Origin: Clostridia bacterium
GTDB taxonomy: Bacteria > CBDUZB01 > JAGLHV01
Length of the DNA stretch: 10,228 bases
Direction: 5' to 3'
Assembly: GCA_030595925.1 (NCBI GenBank)
Contig: JAUVLC010000088.1
Span: 1 to 10,228, forward strand
Numbering within the stretch: position 1 is the first letter of the stretch; each line of letters begins with the position of its first letter. Made by a program: the position numbers and the translations under genes. This document shows, piece after piece, positions 1 through 4,750 of this stretch. The notes below the pieces were generated by a model, which saw nothing but the letters and a program-made list of their open reading frames with translations, was not told where the DNA came from and made no database searches.

Positions 1-310
1 AACTATACCAAGTTTTTGTTGGTAATCAATGCTTTTTTATTTACCTCTTAAATTTCCCTGCTTTTTTCTCTATTCTCCTTTATTTACAATGTGTTTTACT
101 CTTTCTTTATGCTATTATTCCACAATAAATACGAATGAACCGAACTTCCTGTTATCTCTTTTCTATGGACTGTCTTTTGTCTTTGTTTTGTATTTTGGAT
201 TTAGAATTTGTTTAGAATTTCGATATTCGGATTTAGTATTTGTCTGTTATCTGTTATCTATGGACTATGAACTATGGACTGTCCTTTATCTTTTAACTGT
301 TTTTTTAAAA
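1..310. other. Non-coding stretch 3' of the PBP gene
   Basis: I find no convincing gene here. The open frame at 29-343 (+) translates to Phe/Leu/Tyr-rich low-complexity protein, runs antisense into the PBP gene and reads through the heptamer repeats, so I treat it as spurious. The right half carries two copies of the TCTATGGACT-type repeat (162-174 and 257-284) and one arm (191-284) of an inverted repeat whose partner lies upstream of the PBP gene. Positions 1-160 show nothing recognisable. No strong GC hairpin followed by a T-run is visible downstream of the PBP stop. Confidence 0.6.
191..284 (+). repeat. Left arm of a ~94-bp inverted repeat flanking the PBP gene
   Basis: This arm matches the reverse complement of 2581-2674. 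The first 50 positions agree at 45, and the last 27 or so (the TCTATGGACT tract) differ by a single transition. The intervening part needs a one-base indel and is less well conserved. The element combines an AT-rich stutter (TTTGGATTT, GAATTTG) with the heptamer tract. It lies about 26 bp past the PBP stop codon, so it would be in the 3' untranslated region if transcription runs on. Confidence 0.8.
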
Positions 311-2503
311 TCATTCTTCTATCATCATAGAATCATCTCCTAAAGATGACTGCGGATACAGGGATGGAATATTAAGAGTAAAATCATAAGTTGTAGGTTC
401 TGTCCCTTTTAAAAATACTTCATAAATAGCATTTTTATCATCTTTCAAGGTTAGAAGGCCATTTTCTTTATTAACTTTTTCAAAAACAAGTCCCTCTGGT
501 ATAGAAAACTTCAAAACAGGCTTGTCTTTTAAAGCTTCCATCATGAAATCAGTCCAGATTGGAACAACTATTCCCGAACTGGTTATTTTTTTGCCTAATG
601 AACGATGATCATCATAACCTACCCATACAGCAGCAACTAATTGAGGGGTAAATCCGACAAACCATAAATCATTTAAATCCTGAGTAGTACCTGTTTTTCC
701 CGCTGCCGGACGGCCCAATTTTCTTGCTCTCCATCCTGTTCCATTCTTAATTACCCCTTTTAGAAGGTTAATTGCCAAATAAGATGTTTGAGCGGAAAGC
801 ACCTCTGTTTCCTGTGGAATATTGCTTTCTAAAACAGTTCCCTGCCTGTTTTTTACCTGTATAACCGCATAGGGTTTTGTTTTTATCCCACCGTTAGCAA
901 TAGTACTTAAAGCACGGGTTAATTCCATCATCGTAATTACAGAGGTTCCCAGAGCAAGTGACAGGTTATCTCCCAGGAAGCTTTTATCTATACCCATTTT
1001 GCGAGCATATTCAATTACTATTTCAGGGGTTAAATCGTAAATAAGCCTAATAGCACAAGTATTTCTGGAATGAGACAATGCTTTACGCAAAGTAATCGGA
1101 CCAAAACATTTACTATCCCAATTTCCCGGCTGCCAGATTCTACCTTTCATATCCGGAGAATCTTCTGCCGGAATAGTAGTAGTATCAATGTGTAACGTGA
1201 CAAAATCAGTCGTATTCCCTAATAAACCCCATCTTTCCCCATCGTTTTGAAAAGTCAAAGGCAAATCTTCTATAATACTTGAGGCAGTGTATTCTTTATC
1301 AATTGCTGCTGTATAAATAATTGGTTTAAATGCTGAACCAGGCTGTCGTTTGGCCTGAACAGCACGATTAAATTGGCTTTTATAAAAATCCCTCCCTCCT
1401 ATCATTACTCTAATCTGTCCTGTTTGAGGATGAATGGCTAAAAGAGCACCCTGAACGGGGGAAATTTCTTCCATCTCTTCGGTTTCTTCCATCTCTTCCG
1501 CCAATTCATCTTCTTTCTTATTTTTCTGCTCAATTTGTTTCTTTTTTTTCTCATCAAAAACAGAAAGGGCATTATTTACTACTTCTTCCGCTTTTTTTTG
1601 CATTTCCAAATCCAGGGTAGTAAAAATACTTAATCCCCCTTTGTATAAAACATTATAACCGTATTTAGGTTCTAATTGCTGACGGATGTATTCAATGAAA
1701 TAAGAGGCATGTTTTCCTGATGACAAAATTTTCTCGGTATTTATAGGGTATTCATTAGCCTTTATTTTCTCCTCCTCTGTAATAAAACCTAACTTTTCCA
1801 TACGATACAAAACTATAGATCTACGCCTTTCTGCCAGTTCAAATGATCTAAAAGGGGAATATCTGTTAGGTGCCCGGGGAAGCCCTGCTAATAAGGCACA
1901 TTCGGGTAAATTTAAATCCCGGATATGTTTGCCAAAATAAATCCGTGCCGCTGATTCGACTCCATAAGCACCGTATCCAAAATAAATCTGATTTAAATAC
2001 ATCTCTAATATTTCTTCTTTGGTATATTTGTGCTCCAATAATAAAGCAAACATGAGTTCCTTTATTTTTCTTTGCATAGTCCGTTCCCGGGTCAGGAAAC
2101 AAACTTTAGCCAACTGCTGAGTAATAGTACTACCCCCCTGTACTATATGACCGGCTTTTATATTAAAAAACATCGCACTTACAATACGAGGCAAATACAC
2201 ACCCCAGTGTTGAAAAAAATGAGTATCCTCAATGGCAATAATGGCATTTTGTAAATCAACCGGTATTGCGGAAAGAGTTACAGTAGTTCTTCTTTCGGTA
2301 AATAATTCACGGATTAATTTACCTTCTATATCATAAATTTTAGTAGTTAAACTCGGTTGATATCGTTCCAACATTTTTAAAGGAGGTAATTCCCGTAAAT
2401 ATTTTTTAAACAAAATGATCCCGGAAACATAAAAAATAATTAAACAGGAAAATAAAATAATACTAACTGTTTTCCAGACAAAAACCTTCTTTTTTTCCAT
2501 CAT
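311..2503 (-). CDS. mrcA: Class A (bifunctional) penicillin-binding protein, PBP1A family
   Basis: This is a bifunctional peptidoglycan synthase. Its glycosyltransferase domain polymerises lipid II and its transpeptidase domain cross-links stem peptides on the periplasmic face of the inner membrane. The 730-residue protein has a short cytoplasmic tail, one membrane anchor (about 12-32), and a GT51 domain (about 50-235) with catalytic Glu92 in IEDTHFFQHWG, the GGSTITQQLAK motif (123-133) and Glu149. The transpeptidase domain (about 345-660) has all three active-site motifs: SAFK (Ser390/Lys393), SRN (479-481) and KTGT (603-606). Length is normal for the family and no key residue is missing. 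A highly charged Lys- then Glu-rich segment (about 317-348) lies just before the transpeptidase domain. Two adjacent ATG codons (2503, 2500) follow GGGGGA, and the second has the more natural spacing. The gene stands alone between repeat-bearing gaps, and its promoter was not identified. The symbol follows family usage; orthology to E. coli mrcA is not proven. Confidence 0.96.
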   Translation of the reverse strand: MMEKKKVFVWKTVSIILFSCLIIFYVSGIILFKKYLRELPPLKMLERYQPSLTTKIYDIEGKLIRELFTERRTTVTLSAIPVDLQNAIIAIEDTHFFQHWGVYLPRIVSAMFFNIKAGHIVQGGSTITQQLAKVCFLTRERTMQRKIKELMFALLLEHKYTKEEILEMYLNQIYFGYGAYGVESAARIYFGKHIRDLNLPECALLAGLPRAPNRYSPFRSFELAERRRSIVLYRMEKLGFITEEEKIKANEYPINTEKILSSGKHASYFIEYIRQQLEPKYGYNVLYKGGLSIFTTLDLEMQKKAEEVVNNALSVFDEKKKKQIEQKNKKEDELAEEMEETEEMEEISPVQGALLAIHPQTGQIRVMIGGRDFYKSQFNRAVQAKRQPGSAFKPIIYTAAIDKEYTASSIIEDLPLTFQNDGERWGLLGNTTDFVTLHIDTTTIPAEDSPDMKGRIWQPGNWDSKCFGPITLRKALSHSRNTCAIRLIYDLTPEIVIEYARKMGIDKSFLGDNLSLALGTSVITMMELTRALSTIANGGIKTKPYAVIQVKNRQGTVLESNIPQETEVLSAQTSYLAINLLKGVIKNGTGWRARKLGRPAAGKTGTTQDLNDLWFVGFTPQLVAAVWVGYDDHRSLGKKITSSGIVVPIWTDFMMEALKDKPVLKFSIPEGLVFEKVNKENGLLTLKDDKNAIYEVFLKGTEPTTYDFTLNIPSLYPQSSLGDDSMMIEE
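1465..1498. repeat. 18-bp tandem duplication inside the PBP gene
   Basis: The 16-mer TTTCTTCCATCTCTTC occurs at 1465-1480 and again at 1483-1498, an 18-bp period. On the coding strand this gives two copies of a six-residue acidic unit, EEMEET and EEMEEI, within the charged linker just before the transpeptidase domain. The period keeps the frame, so copy-number change would lengthen or shorten the linker without breaking the gene. Confidence 0.75.
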
Positions 2504-2535
2504 TCCCCCAAACTAAAATTAATTTTTACCAACTT

Positions 2536-2556
2536 CCCGCCTTACAGACTGGCAGG
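2536..2556. repeat. Hairpin element, copy 1 (6-nt arms, 9-nt loop)
   Basis: CCCGCC at 2536-2541 and GGCAGG at 2551-2556 enclose the loop TTACAGACT. Five of six positions pair. Loop and layout match two copies at 4665-4706, where stem bases differ but pairing is kept. It lies about 33 bp upstream of the PBP start codon, so it may be in the 5' untranslated region. Confidence 0.65.
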
Positions 2557-2580
2557 AAAGCAAATCCAAAACACGAAAAC

Positions 2581-2674
2581 AAGACAGTCCATAGTCCATA
2601 GTCCATAGACAAAGACAAAAAACAAATACTAAATCCGAAATACGAAATCCTAAACAAATTCAAAATCCAAAATA
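2581..2674 (-). repeat. Right arm of a ~94-bp inverted repeat flanking the PBP gene
   Basis: This is the partner of 191-284 in opposite orientation, lying about 78 bp upstream of the PBP start codon. It contains three GGACTAT-type units on the minus strand (2583-2610), followed by the same AT-rich stutter. Weaker similarity continues to about 2698 (TTTGTCTTT then GTTTTG), matching 176-190 after a gap. Confidence 0.8.
2583..2610 (-). repeat. GGACTAT heptamer tract, minus orientation
   Basis: Three consecutive units read on the minus strand as TCTATGGACTATGGACTATG and then GACTGTC. This is the most regular copy in the window. It forms the distal end of the right inverted-repeat arm. Confidence 0.8.
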
Positions 2675-2797
2675 CTAAATTCAAAACGAAAGACAAAGAT
2701 AAAACTAAAAATAAAAACAAAATTCAAAACTCCAAATTCAAAACAAAAAAATAAAGGCAAAATGTGTTTTGAACGATATAGCAAATTTTTCGCGTAG

Positions 2798-2815
2798 GGG
2801 TGGGCTTGCCCACCC
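2798..2815. repeat. GTAGGGGTG-type palindrome, copy 1
   Basis: GGGTGGGC (2798-2805) and GCCCACCC (2808-2815) form a perfect palindrome around TT. The preceding GTAGGGGTG is shared with the element at 3014-3040 read on the other strand, so the two appear to be one REP-like family with divergent inner sequence. Confidence 0.65.
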
Positions 2816-2876
2816 TTTAATAAGCATTTGCAAACCGCTTTTTTTTTAAACCTCAATTTAATCAATTTAAACTTCA

Positions 2877-2919
2877 AACTCATATATCTGTTGTCTTTAT
2901 TCCATTATCTATGGATTAT
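2877..2919 (+). repeat. 43-bp diverged direct repeat, copy 1
   Basis: It aligns without gaps to 3162-3204, with six differences in 43 positions, all transitions. The core TGTTGTCTTTATTCC is identical in both. It leads directly into a heptamer tract in each copy. Confidence 0.75.
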
Positions 2920-2940
2920 CGACTATGGACTGTGGACTAT
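2908..2940 (+). repeat. GGACTAT heptamer tract
   Basis: The tract begins TCTATGGATTATCGACTATG and continues as GACTGTGGACTAT. Units stay in 7-bp register and vary mainly at the first, third and sixth positions. A run of T follows. Confidence 0.75.
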
Positions 2941-3013
2941 TTTTTTTTGCGTGCCCAAAGGGTAAAATTATGCGTCTATAGAGAAATATATTTTACCTTT
3001 ATTTTCCTTGTTC

Positions 3014-3040
3014 GGGTGAACACAGGGGTTCACCCCTACA
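3014..3040. repeat. GTAGGGGTG-type palindrome, copy 2
   Basis: GGGTGAAC (3014-3021) and GTTCACCC (3028-3035) pair perfectly over eight bases around a six-base loop. Read on the minus strand the element begins TGTAGGGGTG, as in the copy at 2796-2815. Confidence 0.65.
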
Positions 3041-3092
3041 ATAACATCTCCATGTTTAACTGTTTTATCAAATTTATCAAAATCTCCCTAAT

Positions 3093-3109
3093 TCCCTTTT
3101 TCAAAGGGA
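3093..3109. repeat. TCCCTTT/AAAGGGA hairpin
   Basis: TCCCTTT (3093-3099) and AAAGGGA (3103-3109) form a perfect seven-base stem around TTC. The upstream CTCCC (3084-3088) could compete for the same GGGAG. It looks like a dispersed intergenic palindrome and has no T-run in the direction of the genes. Confidence 0.5.
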
Positions 3110-3161
3110 GAAACTGTTTTTCCAAATTCCCAAATCCCAACTTCAAAATCCCAAAATTTTT

Positions 3162-3204
3162 AACTCATATGTTTGTTGTCTTTATTCCGTTGTCTATAGA
3201 CTAT
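3162..3204 (+). repeat. 43-bp diverged direct repeat, copy 2
   Basis: This is the partner of 2877-2919. It lies immediately before the heptamer tracts at the 3' end of comF. Confidence 0.75.
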
Positions 3205-3259
3205 GGACTGTCGTTTCTTTTTTTAATCTATAGACTATCGACTGTGGACTATGGACTAT
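3193..3259 (+). repeat. Two GGACTAT heptamer tracts abutting the comF stop codon
   Basis: The first tract (3193-3213, TCTATAGACTATGGACTGTC) and the second (3227-3259, beginning TCTATAGACTATCGACTGTG) are separated by a short T-rich spacer. The second ends one base before the comF stop codon at 3261-3263, so it would occupy the very start of the comF 3' untranslated region. Confidence 0.8.
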
Positions 3260-3260
3260 T

Positions 3261-3974
3261 TTACCCATGTGCCAGTACTAAACAAAATATCCCTTGTGGG
3301 TGGCATTGATTAAGCATACGCGCACATTCATTTAAAGTGGATGTTGTAGTACAAACATCATCTATTAAAAGCAGCTGACGGCCTTTAAATAGCTGTGGAT
3401 TTCTAACTTTAAAAGCATTTTTAACATTTTCCTTTCTTTGTTTTCTGTTTAAATTAAATTGAGGAGAAGTCTTTTTTATTCTAATCAGATTATCGACAAT
3501 TTGCGGCTTAGAAAAATGTTTGCCAATTTTTTTAGTCAACAAATCAACCTGATTAAATCCTCTTCTTTTTTTCTGGGATTTAAACAAAGGAACAGGAACT
3601 AAACAATCAATTTTTTCTAGATCCACTTTTTCATTTATATAAGCAATTAATAGCTTTCCTAATGGTTGTTGTAAAATTCTTTTCCCTTTATATTTAAAAG
3701 AATGGATGCATTCCCTCATAATTCCTTCATACAAGGAACAAACATATATCCTTTCAAAATAGTATTTTATATTACGGCATTGACTACACAAAAACCCGGC
3801 TTCTTCATTTTTACCGCACTTATGACAATACGGTTCTTTTCTATATTTAATTTTGTCCAAACACTCCTGACAAAGCCCTTCCTCATTAATTAAATCCTTC
3901 CCGCATCCCACACAACTTACAGGGAAAAAAAGACTTAAACAATAATTCGATATTCCCTTTAATTTCCCCCTCAT
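3261..3974 (-). CDS. comF: ComF-family (double zinc ribbon) phosphoribosyltransferase-like protein
   Basis: This is a ComF/GntX-type protein of 237 residues, a normal family length. In naturally competent bacteria ComF acts in the cytoplasm during uptake of single-stranded DNA; the exact reaction is unknown for most members. The N-terminus has two Cys4 zinc-ribbon sets (Cys21/24/35/38 and Cys50/53/63/66). The phosphoribosyltransferase domain follows with LVPVPL (125-130), RRGFNQ (137-142), the T..Q..L..R..N...AF block (169-188) and the PRPP-loop LLLIDDVCTTTST (201-213). In that loop the usual Gly of DDVxTTGxT is Thr211. The start ATG overlaps the lptE stop as ATGA (3971-3974) with a weak GAGAAGAG upstream, which implies translational coupling. 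A heptamer-repeat tract begins right after the stop. No other competence gene is in the window, so a DNA-uptake role is by family only. Confidence 0.93.
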   Translation of the reverse strand: MRGKLKGISNYCLSLFFPVSCVGCGKDLINEEGLCQECLDKIKYRKEPYCHKCGKNEEAGFLCSQCRNIKYYFERIYVCSLYEGIMRECIHSFKYKGKRILQQPLGKLLIAYINEKVDLEKIDCLVPVPLFKSQKKRRGFNQVDLLTKKIGKHFSKPQIVDNLIRIKKTSPQFNLNRKQRKENVKNAFKVRNPQLFKGRQLLLIDDVCTTTSTLNECARMLNQCHPQGIFCLVLAHG

Positions 3975-4510
3975 CTCTTCTCACTTATTCCTGAAGCGGC
4001 AAACCATCCGTCTATAGTCCTTTTAACTATATCTTTAGCTAACGATTTTACAACTATATTTTGAGCTTCGCTTTCCGTAAGAGAACTACCTCCTCCCCGG
4101 GCAACAACAAAATACTCTGTCTCCGCAGTCATTCTTTTTTCCACCCAAAGCATTTTATTTGTAGCCGCATCTTTAAGTCCTATATTTACCCAAACCCATA
4201 ATTTATATTCCTGAGCAATATAATTCTCATCAAAAGAAAGAGGTTGTAAAATATATTTGCTGATTTCCCCTAATAACACTGCGTCCGCCAAATCAGGGTT
4301 AACTACTCCTACTCTTCTATCCTGTAAAAATTCTTTAACTACTTCATCAGTCAACTTTCTACTTATTAACAAATGTCCTGTTTTATCTACAAATTGCCGG
4401 ACACTAATCTTTCTAATGTTTTCCGGCAAAACAGAAGGAGCCGGCACATAACCACATCCAAAAACAAAGATAACTAACACAACTGAAAAATATAAATAAT
4501 ATCTTTTCAT
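3971..4510 (-). CDS. lptE: LptE-family outer-membrane lipoprotein
   Basis: LptE is the lipoprotein that plugs and assembles the LptD barrel, which inserts lipopolysaccharide into the outer leaflet. This 179-residue protein has a short positive start (MKR), a hydrophobic stretch (about 5-17) and a lipobox VFGC with Cys19 followed by GY, typical for LptE. The mature part shows the expected features: VLPENIRKISVRQF early, a DAVLLGEISKY beta segment, an alternating KLWVWVNIGL strand and a C-terminal helix ending near KRTIDGWF. A strong Shine-Dalgarno (AGAGGAGG) lies 10 bases upstream of the ATG. It follows the SprA-like gene by about 240 bp and overlaps comF by 4 bp. LptD is absent from the window. 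Assignment rests on overall pattern, so a different small outer-membrane lipoprotein of the same fold, perhaps serving the neighbouring barrel, is possible. Confidence 0.82.
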   Translation of the reverse strand: MKRYYLYFSVVLVIFVFGCGYVPAPSVLPENIRKISVRQFVDKTGHLLISRKLTDEVVKEFLQDRRVGVVNPDLADAVLLGEISKYILQPLSFDENYIAQEYKLWVWVNIGLKDAATNKMLWVEKRMTAETEYFVVARGGGSSLTESEAQNIVVKSLAKDIVKRTIDGWFAASGISEKR

Positions 4511-4520
4511 AATTCTCTTA

Positions 4521-4528
4521 CCTCCTCT
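4521..4528 (-). promoter_or_regulatory. Strong ribosome binding site of lptE
   Basis: On the minus strand AGAGGAGG ends 10 bases before the ATG at 4510. It is the best Shine-Dalgarno match in the window and fixes this start codon. Confidence 0.7.
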
Positions 4529-4569
4529 TTTTTTCTAAAATTAGAGTTCTGCAAAACAAGAAAAATGTC

Positions 4570-4617
4570 ATTGTCCGACCCCCTGATCAAGTCAGAAGGC
4601 AGGCCTGATCTGACAAT
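4570..4617. repeat. Imperfect palindrome in the sprA-lptE gap
   Basis: ATTGTCCGA (4570-4578) and TCTGACAAT (4609-4617) pair at eight of nine positions. The interior holds two copies of CCTGATC (4582-4588 and 4604-4610). It seems to be one module of a composite intergenic element together with the next three hairpins. Confidence 0.5.
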
Positions 4618-4639
4618 CCAAACACATTGATTTTACTGG

Positions 4640-4662
4640 ATTCCCCTGTCAAGCAGGGGAAT
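4640..4662. repeat. Perfect 9-bp hairpin in the sprA-lptE gap
   Basis: ATTCCCCTG (4640-4648) and CAGGGGAAT (4654-4662) pair perfectly around TCAAG. The flanks CTGGATTC and GGAATGAC resemble a common dispersed bacterial intergenic palindrome. There is no T-run after it on the minus strand, so it is not a canonical terminator. Confidence 0.65.
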
Positions 4663-4664
4663 GA

Positions 4665-4706
4665 CCTGCCTTAAAGATTGGCAGACCCACCTTGCGAACT
4701 GGTGGA
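4665..4706. repeat. Two abutting covarying hairpins, copies 2 and 3
   Basis: Copy 2 has CCTGCC (4665-4670), loop TTAAAGATT and GGCAGA (4680-4685). Copy 3 follows at once with CCCACC (4686-4691), loop TTGCGAACT and GGTGGA (4701-4706). Five inner pairs form in each. Compared with copy 1 (2536-2556), a G-C pair becomes A-T and a T-A becomes C-G, while the loop keeps the TTnnnGAnT-like pattern (GA is shared, TT starts, T ends). AAGCAAA-like sequence follows copies 1 and 3. Confidence 0.65.
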
Positions 4707-4713
4707 CAAGCAA

Positions 4714-4739
4714 GCAAAATGTATTTTAGTCTATTTTGC
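4714..4739. repeat. Inverted repeat just past the sprA-like stop codon
   Basis: GCAAAAT (4714-4720) and ATTTTGC (4733-4739) form a perfect seven-base stem around 12 bases. It begins 11 bases past the stop codon. The stem is weak and no T-run follows on the minus strand, so a role in 3'-end formation is only possible. Confidence 0.35.
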
Positions 4740-4750
4740 ATAAGTCTATT

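Larger units (their letters stand above)
2504..3260. other. 757-bp repeat-mosaic intergenic region between comF and the PBP gene
   Basis: I find no credible gene on either strand. The open frames here are low-complexity translations of repeats, with recurring DYGLWTVDY-like peptides produced by the heptamer tract. The region holds a covarying hairpin (2536-2556), one arm of the PBP-flanking inverted repeat (2581-2674) and AT-rich AAATCC/AAATTC stutter (about 2620-2755, again about 3120-3160). It also holds two GTAGGGGTG-type palindromes (2798-2815, 3014-3040), a TCCCTTT/AAAGGGA hairpin (3093-3109), a diverged direct repeat (2877-2919 and 3162-3204) and three heptamer tracts. The last tract ends one base before the comF stop codon. 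Confidence 0.8.

Noticed and set aside
29-343. Open frame on the plus strand, 104 residues
   Set aside because: Low-complexity Phe/Leu/Tyr protein with no ribosome binding site; it reads through heptamer repeats and antisense into the end of the PBP gene.
311-2503. PBP gene as cargo of an insertion sequence because of the flanking inverted repeats
   Set aside because: No transposase or obvious target-site duplication is seen, and the gene is an ordinary cell-wall gene; the repeats also belong to a dispersed intergenic family.
2650-2883. Open frames in the comF-PBP gap (also 2526-2720 and 2911-3309)
   Set aside because: They are translations of AT-rich stutter and heptamer repeats, with no family resemblance, and overlap the palindromes.
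2583-3259. CRISPR array
   Set aside because: The repeats are 7-bp units in contiguous tracts with no unique spacers of regular length and no cas genes.
4640-4662. Rho-independent terminator of the sprA-like gene
   Set aside because: The stem is good but no T-run follows on the minus strand, and the flanks look like a dispersed intergenic palindrome.
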